Source: an uncultured Eubacterium sp. (GTDB lineage Bacteria; Bacillota; Clostridia; Lachnospirales; Lachnospiraceae). From it: a DNA stretch of 7,235 nt. The DNA is taken from assembly GCA_946412445.1 (NCBI GenBank), contig CAMKHH010000054.1:1-7235 (forward strand), written 5' to 3'. The notes beneath the pieces are model-generated. The model did not search any database. It was given only the letters and a program-made list of their open reading frames with translations, and was not told the origin of the DNA. Both the position numbers and the translations under genes were made by a program. Shown here piece after piece: positions 1-5,618 of the stretch; position 1 is the first letter of the stretch, and each line of letters opens with the position of its first letter.

Positions 1-1
1 T

Positions 2-457
2 ATTATATCCGCTTTGTTTGGATGTCTCCCTTCCAATCCATATGGACAGAACGTTGGTATTGTTACTACTACCAAGGTTGTAAACCGCTGTGTATTAGGT
101 TTGTCTGCTTTAATTCTTCTGATTGCAGGAATTATACCTAAATTTTCGGCTGTTCTCACCACTGTACCCTACTGTGTCTTAGGTGGCGCTACCGTCGGTG
201 TATTCGCTTCCATTGCCATGACAGGTATGAAATTAGTTGCTTCAGATGGTATGAGTACCCGCAGTACCTCTATCGTAGGTCTTGCCGCTGCTCTGGGCGT
301 GGGTGTGTCTGAGGTAAATGGTGCCCTCGCTGCATTCCCTGCATGGGTTACTACTGTATTTGGAAAATCCCCAGTCGTAATTGCCACCATTGTGGCAGTA
401 CTGTTAAATATAATTATTCCAAAGGAAAAAAAGCTCGAAGAATCTGACACAAATTAA
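2..457 (+). CDS. NCS2 (uracil/xanthine-type) nucleobase permease, C-terminal part
   Basis: Partial gene: the reading frame is open from the left edge and ends at TAA 455-457, giving about 151 codons against a usual family length of 430-460, so roughly the last third is present. The family signature of nucleobase-ascorbate transporters, Q-N-x-G-x-x-x-x-T-K, is visible as QNVGIVTTTK at 47-76. It is followed by four strongly hydrophobic segments typical of the last membrane helices (for example CVLGLSALILLIAGIIP and VVIATIVAVLLNIIIP) and a short charged cytoplasmic tail. Family members are proton-coupled inner-membrane importers of xanthine, uric acid, guanine or uracil. The signature alone does not fix the substrate. 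Convergence on a guanine deaminase gene favours a purine base, which is inference from context. The start and promoter lie outside the window, so any purine riboswitch upstream cannot be judged. The family is secure; the substrate is not. Confidence 0.9.
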   Translation: MISALFGCLPSNPYGQNVGIVTTTKVVNRCVLGLSALILLIAGIIPKFSAVLTTVPYCVLGGATVGVFASIAMTGMKLVASDGMSTRSTSIVGLAAALGVGVSEVNGALAAFPAWVTTVFGKSPVVIATIVAVLLNIIIPKEKKLEESDTN

Positions 458-460
458 ATC

Positions 461-515
461 AAAAAAGAAGCCGGAAAACATCTGCATATTGTCAGCAGAT
501 GTTTTCCGGCTCTTT
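461..515. terminator. Bidirectional intrinsic terminator between permease and guaD
   Basis: A perfect 16-bp stem (GCCGGAAAACATCTGC at 470-485 with its complement at 495-510) encloses a 9-base loop, and A469/T511 extends it by one pair. The right flank reads TCTTTC, a modest T tract for the + strand permease. The left flank has six A residues at 461-466, which is a T tract for minus-strand transcripts of guaD. It lies in the 66-bp gap between two converging stop codons, exactly where a shared terminator is expected. Confidence 0.93.
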
Positions 516-523
516 CATAAAGC

Positions 524-1807
524 TTAAAAAATCTTTCTTCCTCCGACGAATTTATGAATAACTCCATCGTCACCGGACAGATATAAAAATCTCTCCAGTC
601 TTTCCCTGATTTCGAGATGTTGGGGATGAGGGATTCTGCCTTCATCCAGTACAAGTGCATCGCACTCGTAGTCTTCTTCAAAACTTCCAACCTTACCGAA
701 GAAACTTCCCCCACCCTTTGTTCCCATGAAAAATGCCTCTTCCATAGTAACGGGCTCCATCTGTCCATCGAGCATACAATATCGCAGTTTCGATACCTGT
801 ATGGCATCTGTCATAGCGCGGAAAATAGACAAGGTCGCTCCGCCGGCCACGTCTGAACCCAGACCTGTATTCATGCCCTTATCAAGATACAGACGAACAG
901 GTGCAGCACCTGAACTCAGGTTTTCATTTGACTGGGGACAATGAGCAATGTACACGCCTCTTTCCTTCATGAGCTGTATCTCTTCAGGCGAAGAATGTAC
1001 ACAATGAGCCATAATTGTAGGCGTCTCCCCGCCAAAAAGCCCAAATCGGTCATATGCCTCTCCATAAAACCTGGAATCAGGAACCAGTTCCCTCACCCAT
1101 GCGATCTCTCCCCTGTTTTCGGAAAGATGAGATTGTACAGGAACCTGGAATTCCTTCTGAGCATCGGCTAACATCCTCATAAGCTCATCTGAACAGGTAG
1201 GGATGAATCTTGGGGTAATAATCGGTTTCACATGCTCATATGCATCTATCGTATCCTTCAGCCATTGTACTGTTTCCGTCGCAGAACTCAAGGCATCAGA
1301 CTCACACAGGTAATCCGGACTGTTCCTGTCCATGTTGACCTTTCCAACATATGCCCGGATGCCGGACTTGTCAATCAGCTCCATCAGTAATTTGGTTGCC
1401 GGTACATGCAGCGTTGCGAATATACTAGCTCTGGTTGTTCCGCCCCGTCTTAAATCTTCTGCAAAAATCTGATATGCTTTTCCGGCATACTCCAGATCCT
1501 TATATTTACTTTCCTCCGGGAAGGTATTGGTATTCAGCCACTCCAAAAGTTCCAGATCCATATGCAGTCCGCGGAAGGAATACTGGGGAGCATGGACATG
1601 CAGATCCGTCAGTCCGGGTATAATCAGCTTCCCGCTGTAATCTTCCATTGGAAAATCTTTATACTGTTCCGGAATCTGCTGAAACACTCCTTTTATCAGG
1701 CCATTCTCACATACTATGAATCCATCAGAAACGGTCTTCAGGGTACGCTTATCTATACTGTAGCAGATATCACCTTTCAGAATTCTTGTTCTTTTTGAAT
1801 ATTCCAT
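524..1807 (-). CDS. guaD: Guanine deaminase (amidohydrolase superfamily)
   Basis: Encodes 427 residues and would convert guanine to xanthine and ammonia in the cytoplasm. It belongs to the zinc-dependent amidohydrolase fold, not to the short cytidine-deaminase-like GuaD of Bacillus. Visible motifs in order: PGLTDLHVHAPQ at 64-75 (metal ligands H70 and H72, substrate-region Q75), ITPRF with R200, QSHLSE with H227 and E230, MAHCVH with H268, and GLGSDVAGG with D319. Their order and spacing match human guanine deaminase as I recall it (H82, H84, H240, E243, H279, D330). The length is close to the E. coli enzyme (about 440). The ATG start is supported by GGGAGGAGGA at 1811-1820, four bases upstream at its near edge. 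It is the last gene of the regulator-ridA-guaD row, 38 bp after ridA, and ends at the bidirectional terminator. Another aminohydrolase substrate such as 8-oxoguanine is possible, but guanine is the best call. Confidence 0.93.
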   Translation of the reverse strand: MEYSKRTRILKGDICYSIDKRTLKTVSDGFIVCENGLIKGVFQQIPEQYKDFPMEDYSGKLIIPGLTDLHVHAPQYSFRGLHMDLELLEWLNTNTFPEESKYKDLEYAGKAYQIFAEDLRRGGTTRASIFATLHVPATKLLMELIDKSGIRAYVGKVNMDRNSPDYLCESDALSSATETVQWLKDTIDAYEHVKPIITPRFIPTCSDELMRMLADAQKEFQVPVQSHLSENRGEIAWVRELVPDSRFYGEAYDRFGLFGGETPTIMAHCVHSSPEEIQLMKERGVYIAHCPQSNENLSSGAAPVRLYLDKGMNTGLGSDVAGGATLSIFRAMTDAIQVSKLRYCMLDGQMEPVTMEEAFFMGTKGGGSFFGKVGSFEEDYECDALVLDEGRIPHPQHLEIRERLERFLYLSGDDGVIHKFVGGRKIF

Positions 1808-1810
1808 AGC

Positions 1811-1832
1811 TCCTCCTCCCGGTGGATCCGGG
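1811..1832 (-). promoter_or_regulatory. Strong guaD ribosome binding site with adjacent small hairpin
   Basis: On the minus strand the sequence GGGAGGAGGA (1811-1820) is a near-ideal Shine-Dalgarno site for the guaD ATG. Just upstream CCCGG-ATCCA-CCGGG (1818-1832) can form a 5-bp hairpin whose 3' arm runs into the ribosome site. The hairpin is short and could modulate translation after ridA or simply be chance. No T tract follows, so it is not an intrinsic terminator. Confidence 0.6.
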
Positions 1833-1845
1833 CTGTCCAGTCAGC

Positions 1846-2223
1846 TTAAGCCTCTGCAATACATTCTATTTCTACTTTTCCATCCTTTGGCAACGCAGCT
1901 ACTGCAAAGCAGGAACGTGCGGGATTATGTCCTTCAAAGAATGCACCGTAAATCTCATTAACCTTTGCGAAATCTCCCATATCTGTGAGGAAAATGGTAG
2001 TTTTAAGTACCTTGGATTTATCTGTTCCTGCAGCTTTCATAATTGCATCCAGATTCTTTAAGGAATTTTTAGCCTGCTCTTCCACATCTGCCGGAATCTC
2101 TCCTGTGCTCATATCAAATCCCAACTGACCTGAGATGTAAAGTGTGCCATTGCTCTTTACAGCCTGTACATAAGGTCCGATTGCTGCTGGTGCTTCTGTT
2201 GTGTTAATAATTTCTTTAGCCAT
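1846..2223 (-). CDS. ridA: RidA family reactive imine/enamine deaminase
   Basis: Encodes 125 residues, the usual size for RidA (YjgF/YER057c/UK114), a small cytoplasmic homotrimer that hydrolyses reactive enamine/imine intermediates such as 2-aminoacrylate to ketoacids and ammonia. Diagnostic stretches are APAAIGPYVQAV (11-22), ISGQLG (30-35) and NPARSCFAVAALPKDGKVEI (100-119). The catalytic arginine of the family corresponds to R103, with Y18 and E120 at the expected pocket positions, so the active-site set that marks true RidA is complete. The ATG start has AAGGAG (2230-2235) six bases upstream. It sits 30 bp downstream of the regulator gene and 38 bp upstream of guaD on the same strand, with no terminator in either gap, suggesting co-transcription. 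A role beside guanine deaminase is inference: RidA may protect a purine-nitrogen pathway that releases imines. Confidence 0.95.
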   Translation of the reverse strand: MAKEIINTTEAPAAIGPYVQAVKSNGTLYISGQLGFDMSTGEIPADVEEQAKNSLKNLDAIMKAAGTDKSKVLKTTIFLTDMGDFAKVNEIYGAFFEGHNPARSCFAVAALPKDGKVEIECIAEA

Positions 2224-2253
2224 AATAATCTCCTTTTCTTTTACACATACATC

Positions 2254-2943
2254 TTAGTATGATATATGATGATTGTCCCCCAATTCGTGTTTGGCTTTTG
2301 CCAGATATCGGTATACTGTCGGCTCACTCATCGCCAGTTTTTCAGCGATATATGATACACTGCCCTTCAATAAAAATGCACCTTCGGTATAGAATTCGTT
2401 AATAATATCCTGCTTCATCTGCTGAGAAGAAGTATCGATATTCAAACGTTTATCCATCACCGTGTGATACACACTTTCCAGAGCACTGCTTCCGGCATCT
2501 GACAGGATTTCGCCCTCATAATGCTTTGCTCCAGGCTGATTGGCCGGCTTATTCTCTCCCAGTCCAACGCTTTCAATAAACTCCTGCAGTCCCAGAAACG
2601 CTTTAACATTAAAATTAATGCATAGCGCACCTACCGCTTTTCCGGAATTATCCCGGAGCAGCATCGTAGAGGAAGAAAATGGTGTACCGTCCTTCCCACT
2701 GGCTTCGTGCTGTACAATATAAGTTTTTCCATTGCCCTGCTGTGCTACATCATCCTGCAGCATCTTCATGGCAAGGTTCGTCATCGGAGAGCCTACCTGC
2801 CTTCCGCTTAAATGTCCATTGGCAATGGACACAATCGCATGCTCCGGGTCTGTAAAATCATGGAGCACAACTTCATACTGGCTGCCTAAAGCCTTCCCCA
2901 GAAATTCCGCCACCGGGACATAAACTTTAAGTTCCTGATGCAA
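2254..2943 (-). CDS. YheO/DauR-type transcriptional regulator (PAS-like domain plus HTH)
   Basis: Encodes 229 residues from a TTG start. The N-terminal half is a YheO-type PAS-like sensor: EVVLHDF (24-30), NGHLSGRQVGSP (42-53), STMLLRD (92-98) and GALCINFNV (105-113). A variable linker follows, then a C-terminal helix-turn-helix at about 188-218 (GAFLLKGSVSYIAEKLAMS, then PTVYRYLAK), as in E. coli YheO and DauR. DauR controls D-arginine catabolism, but ligands of most family members are unknown. The TTG start is preferred because GGAAGGGGGG (2951-2960) lies seven bases upstream. An upstream in-frame GTG (2980-2982) lies in the promoter spacer next to the -10 box, before the expected transcription start, and cannot serve that transcript. 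As first gene before ridA and guaD it probably regulates them and itself; no operator was identified. Family call is firm, target and ligand are inferred. Confidence 0.9.
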   Translation of the reverse strand: MHQELKVYVPVAEFLGKALGSQYEVVLHDFTDPEHAIVSIANGHLSGRQVGSPMTNLAMKMLQDDVAQQGNGKTYIVQHEASGKDGTPFSSSTMLLRDNSGKAVGALCINFNVKAFLGLQEFIESVGLGENKPANQPGAKHYEGEILSDAGSSALESVYHTVMDKRLNIDTSSQQMKQDIINEFYTEGAFLLKGSVSYIAEKLAMSEPTVYRYLAKAKHELGDNHHISY

Positions 2944-2950
2944 AATATAT

Positions 2951-2960
2951 CCCCCCTTCC
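2951..2960 (-). promoter_or_regulatory. Ribosome binding site deciding the TTG start of the regulator
   Basis: On the minus strand, purine-rich GGAAGGGGGG ends seven bases before the TTG at 2941-2943. It is the only good ribosome site near the gene start and sets the start 13 codons inside the longest open frame. Confidence 0.75.
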
Positions 2961-2972
2961 AGTACCTTTTTA

Positions 2973-3001
2973 AGTATAGCACAGAGAGAAACTTTTATCA
3001 A
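2973..3001 (-). promoter_or_regulatory. Sigma-A promoter of the regulator-ridA-guaD operon
   Basis: The minus strand has -35 TTGATA (2996-3001), a 17-bp spacer and -10 TATACT (2973-2978) with an extended TGC just before it. The start point is expected near 2966, giving a leader of about 23 bases before the regulator TTG. The -35 box lies only 20 bp beyond the asnA stop codon. The match to consensus and spacing is very good. Confidence 0.85.
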
Positions 3002-3021
3002 TAAAGTAGAATAAATTCTTG

Positions 3022-4032
3022 CTATAGCAGCTGAACACCATGGGCTTCAGTCATTGCCAGGGTTTCCTCCGGCCATATGGAACACTGAACTTCCCCGATA
3101 TGAGCTTTTCTCAGAAAAAACATACAGATTCTGGACTGTCCGATTCCACCTCCGATTGTCAGAGGCAGGGTTCCTTCCAGAACCGCTTTCTGAAAATCCA
3201 GTTTTGCGCGGTCCTGGCAGCCGCTTGTTTCCAGCTGCTCCTGAAGACTCTTCGCATCCACCCGGATTCCCATGGATGAAATTTCCAGAGCAATATCCAA
3301 AACGGGATAATATATGATAATGTCACCATTCAGCTTCCAGTCATCATAGTCCGGCGCCCGCCCGTCATGTGGTTCCCCGGAAGCCAGTCTGCCCCCAATC
3401 TGCATCAGAAAAACCGCACCTTTTTCCCTGACGATCTCATACTCTCTCTCCTTTGGAGACAGCTTTGGATAACGATCCTCCAGTTCCTGGGATGTGATGA
3501 AGAATATATCTTTGGGAAGAAATTCATTGATGTAATCATACTGAATGGACATATACTTTTCGGTATGCTTTAATGCCTTGTAGATTGCTCTTACCGTATC
3601 CCTTAAAGTCACCTCCGTGCGTTCTTCAGAGGACAGAATTTTTTCCCAGTCCCACTGGTCCACGTAGATTGAGTGAATATTATCCGTATCCTCATCCCGC
3701 CGGATTGCATTCATATCGGTATATAACCCTTCTCCGGATTTGAATCCATATTTTTTCAGTGCAAAACGCTTCCATTTTGCAAGTGAATGGACAATTTCCG
3801 CATATGTATGGTCCGAATCTTTGATATCAAACCCTACCGGGCGCTCTACCCCGTTCAGATTATCGTTCAGCCCGGTCTCAGGACGGACGAATAGTGGCGC
3901 AGTAACCCTCAAAAGATTCAAACGCTTCACTAACTCCTGTTGAAAAAAATCCTTTACTGTTTTTATCGCAACTTGTGTCTCATGCAGATTCAATGCGGAT
4001 GCATAGCCCTGCGGAATCATAATTTCTGCCAT
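3022..4032 (-). CDS. asnA: Aspartate-ammonia ligase (asparagine synthetase A)
   Basis: Encodes 336 residues (E. coli AsnA has 330), a cytoplasmic class II aminoacyl-tRNA-synthetase-like enzyme that makes asparagine from aspartate, ammonia and ATP via aspartyl-AMP. Family motifs appear in order and uninterrupted: LNDNLNGVERPV (55-66), VHSLAKWKR (81-89), GEGLYTDMNAIRRDED (100-115), HSIYVDQWDWE (120-130), RAPDYDDW (225-232), ISSMGIRVDA (251-260) and GGGIGQSR (294-301), all near-identical to the E. coli sequence as I recall it. The ATG at 4030-4032 is chosen because AAGAAGGG (4042-4049) precedes it by nine bases and because the frame further upstream runs backwards through the tRNA gene. A promoter is proposed at 4094-4123. 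No T-box leader is seen. No terminator follows before the regulator promoter, so read-through is possible. Very secure. Confidence 0.97.
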   Translation of the reverse strand: MAEIMIPQGYASALNLHETQVAIKTVKDFFQQELVKRLNLLRVTAPLFVRPETGLNDNLNGVERPVGFDIKDSDHTYAEIVHSLAKWKRFALKKYGFKSGEGLYTDMNAIRRDEDTDNIHSIYVDQWDWEKILSSEERTEVTLRDTVRAIYKALKHTEKYMSIQYDYINEFLPKDIFFITSQELEDRYPKLSPKEREYEIVREKGAVFLMQIGGRLASGEPHDGRAPDYDDWKLNGDIIIYYPVLDIALEISSMGIRVDAKSLQEQLETSGCQDRAKLDFQKAVLEGTLPLTIGGGIGQSRICMFFLRKAHIGEVQCSIWPEETLAMTEAHGVQLL

Positions 4033-4093
4033 AATTCTTTTCCCTTCTTTATTAAATGGATTTGGATTTGATAAATTATTCCAACTATGATAT

Positions 4094-4123
4094 ATTATAT
4101 CTGGGTTGAAAAAAATCAGTAAA
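4094..4123 (-). promoter_or_regulatory. Putative asnA promoter
   Basis: The minus strand has a perfect -10 TATAAT at 4094-4099. At 18 bp spacing the best -35 is TTTACT (4118-4123), a four-of-six match. The -35 lies inside the stem of the tRNA-Thr terminator. Transcripts would start near 4087, leaving a leader of about 55 bases before the asnA ATG. The -10 is strong, the -35 weak. Confidence 0.55.
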
Positions 4124-4140
4124 CATGAATGTTTACTGAT
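4109..4140 (-). terminator. Intrinsic terminator of tRNA-Thr
   Basis: A perfect 11-bp inverted repeat (ATCAGTAAACA at 4115-4125, complement at 4130-4140) with the 4-base loop TGAA is followed on the minus strand by a run of seven T residues (4109-4115). It lies about 55 bases downstream of the tRNA 3' end, before asnA. Four A residues on the other side (4141-4144) give little T tract on the + strand, so it mainly serves the minus strand. Confidence 0.88.
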
Positions 4141-4154
4141 AAAATGCAGAAAAC

Positions 4155-4167
4155 CTGCCACTGGCAG
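4155..4167. repeat. Short inverted repeat in the tRNA-Thr trailer
   Basis: CTGCCA-C-TGGCAG is a perfect 6-bp inverted repeat around one central base. In RNA it could fold with a 5-bp stem and 3-base loop, followed on the minus strand by GTTTTC. It may be a weak first terminator arm or a trailer structure guiding 3' processing. Function is unproven. Confidence 0.45.
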
Positions 4168-4193
4168 ATTCCCTCGCATACTTTGGTATATAA

Positions 4194-4266
4194 AGCCGAA
4201 AATCAGACTCGAACTGACGACCCCTTCATTACGAGTGAAGTGCTCTACCAACTGAGCTATTTCGGC
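4194..4266 (-). tRNA. tRNA-Thr (anticodon CGU, reads ACG)
   Basis: The minus strand folds into a complete cloverleaf. The acceptor stem GCCGAAA pairs perfectly with TTTCGGC. The D arm is GCTC-AGTTGGTA-GAGC and the anticodon arm is CTTCA-CTCGTAA-TGAAG with anticodon CGT after T33. A 5-base variable loop GGGTC follows, then the T arm GTCAG-TTCGAGT-CTGAT with the TTCGA hallmark. The body is 72 bases plus a U discriminator. CCA is not encoded, so it must be added after transcription. The gene has its own promoter (4287-4315) and terminator (4109-4140). No second tRNA is adjacent. Confidence 0.97.
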
Positions 4267-4281
4267 TTGTGTAAGACACAA
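4267..4281. repeat. 15-base inverted repeat abutting the tRNA-Thr 5' end
   Basis: TTGTGT-AAG-ACACAA is a perfect 6-bp inverted repeat directly beside the mature 5' end of the tRNA. It covers the expected transcription start of the tRNA and a weak -35 candidate for the opposite-strand operon. It could be a small operator or a leader hairpin; chance is not excluded. Confidence 0.5.
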
Positions 4282-4296
4282 TGTGTATTATACAAT
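4267..4296 (+). promoter_or_regulatory. Weak candidate promoter for the amidoligase operon
   Basis: The 82-bp gap between the tRNA and the + strand operon must hold the operon promoter unless transcription enters from further left. The best pair I see is -35 TTGTGT (4267-4272) and -10 TACAAT (4291-4296) at 18 bp. It would overlap the tRNA promoter in the opposite direction. The match is modest. Confidence 0.3.
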
Positions 4297-4315
4297 AGTA
4301 TTTCAAAAATTTCAA
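4287..4315 (-). promoter_or_regulatory. Sigma-A promoter of tRNA-Thr
   Basis: The minus strand carries -35 TTGAAA (4310-4315), a 17-bp spacer and a perfect -10 TATAAT (4287-4292). The start is expected near 4280, about 14 bases before the mature tRNA 5' end, as is usual for single tRNA genes. Confidence 0.88.
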
Positions 4316-4348
4316 CTATTTTTTTAAAAAGAAGAAAGGTATTATTCC

Positions 4349-5596
4349 GTGGATAACGATTATAAACTACAGAATCTGGAGATTCTGGAACAGCATTTCC
4401 GTGAAGGATGTAAGTTGAATTGTGTACAGAAACTCGGGATGGAAATCGAGCATATTATTGTACATCGTAAAACCAGAGAAGCAGTTACTTATTATGAAGA
4501 GCATGGCATTGGATGGATACTGCAGAAGCTGAAAGCAGTATTTCCACATTATTATTATGAAGATGAAACCCTTCTTGGCTTATACAATCTGGATTATTCC
4601 GTCAGCCTTGAACCGGCAGCACAATTCGAAGTCAGCATTGTACCAAAGGAAAGCATACGTGTCATCATGAAAATCTATCAGAGTTTTCTACAGATCATCG
4701 AACCGCTTCTGGAAGCTGAAGATTACGAATTACTTACTATAGGATATCAGCCCAAAAGCAAGGTGGATGATTTGCCACTGATTCCCAAGCAAAGATATCA
4801 GTATATGGATGATTACTTTAAGACCTCAGGTACGAGAGGCAGAAATATGATGCGTGGTACGGCCGCCACACAAGTATCTATTGATTATTGCTGCGAACAG
4901 GATTTTGTACGCAAGTATCGGACCGCCTATCTGGTAATGCCGGCATTGAAGCTTTTATCAGACAATACGCCTGTGTTCGAAGGACTGCCCTACCCGGATC
5001 ACCTGGCGCGGACAGAGATATGGAATCATGTAGATTCTAAACGCTGTGGGATCTTGGACGGGTTATTTGATGATGATTTTGGATTTCACACATATGCGGA
5101 GTATTTATGGAATCTTCCTCTGATTTTTGTTCCCACTCCGGAAGGCTCCGTCTATACCGGAAATCAGAGGGTCTGTGATATCTGGAAAGACAGGCTGATT
5201 GATGCAGAAGATCTGGATCATATCCTATCCATGACATTTTTGGATGTCAGGGTAAAGCATTATGTGGAAATCCGCGGGGCAGACAGTATGCCATTCGAAT
5301 ATATGATGGCATATCTGGCACTTATCAAGGGACTCTTTTTTTGTAAAGATGTTACGAAGGGGCTGCTGCAGAGATACCCGGTAACCATCGGAGACATACG
5401 GGAATCAGAGAAATCCCTTCAAAGGTATGGATATCAGGGTAAGATTTATGGGCAGCCGGCTGTTAAATTTATAGAAGAGCTTTTGAATCTGGCGGAGGAG
5501 CACCTGGAGGATGGTGAAGGTATGTGCCTTCTCCCTTTTCGAAGGCTTTTAAAGCACCGAACAACTCTGGCCAAAGAGTGGCAGAACCAAAAGTAA
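4349..5596 (+). CDS. Plant-type glutamate-cysteine ligase family protein (GCS2 fold)
   Basis: Encodes 415 residues of the GCS2 carboxylate-amine ligase family, which joins the gamma-carboxyl of glutamate to an amine (cysteine in the plant-type GshA and EgtA branches) using ATP. Signatures: KLGMEIEHIIV (28-38; metal-binding glutamates E32 and E34), SLEPAAQFEVS (86-96, like the plant-type LEPGGQxELS), MMRGTAATQVSIDY (167-180), RTEIWNHVDSKRCG (221-234) and YVEIRGADSMP (305-315). Length is within the family range. The GTG start has AAAGG (4335-4339) nine bases upstream, and the N-terminal helix running to GCK fits relatives. It is first of a two-gene operon, 22 bp before an ATP-grasp ligase. Gamma-glutamylcysteine is the likeliest product, but another amino acceptor is possible because bacterial members vary. 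Family secure, substrate inferred. Confidence 0.88.
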   Translation: MDNDYKLQNLEILEQHFREGCKLNCVQKLGMEIEHIIVHRKTREAVTYYEEHGIGWILQKLKAVFPHYYYEDETLLGLYNLDYSVSLEPAAQFEVSIVPKESIRVIMKIYQSFLQIIEPLLEAEDYELLTIGYQPKSKVDDLPLIPKQRYQYMDDYFKTSGTRGRNMMRGTAATQVSIDYCCEQDFVRKYRTAYLVMPALKLLSDNTPVFEGLPYPDHLARTEIWNHVDSKRCGILDGLFDDDFGFHTYAEYLWNLPLIFVPTPEGSVYTGNQRVCDIWKDRLIDAEDLDHILSMTFLDVRVKHYVEIRGADSMPFEYMMAYLALIKGLFFCKDVTKGLLQRYPVTIGDIRESEKSLQRYGYQGKIYGQPAVKFIEELLNLAEEHLEDGEGMCLLPFRRLLKHRTTLAKEWQNQK

Positions 5597-5618
5597 TTCT
5601 GGAATGGAGTAGTTAAGT

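Noticed and set aside
169..450. Antisense open frame opposite the permease
   Set aside because: It is opposite the conserved transporter helices and runs towards guaD without any start signal; judged a shadow.
454..807. Open frame of 117 codons inside guaD
   Set aside because: It lies in another frame of the same strand as a well-supported guaD and has no recognisable motif or ribosome site.
2224..2253. Separate promoter or terminator for ridA
   Set aside because: The 30-bp gap has a ribosome site but no hairpin with a T tract and no convincing -35/-10 pair.
4033..4140. Possible Asn-type T-box riboswitch before asnA
   Set aside because: The leader after the promoter is only about 55 bases and no T-box antiterminator consensus is visible; the hairpin fits a tRNA terminator.
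4033..4281. N-terminal extension of the asnA frame by 83 codons
   Set aside because: The extension translates the tRNA-Thr gene, its trailer and its terminator; the ATG at 4030-4032 has a ribosome site and gives the normal AsnA length.
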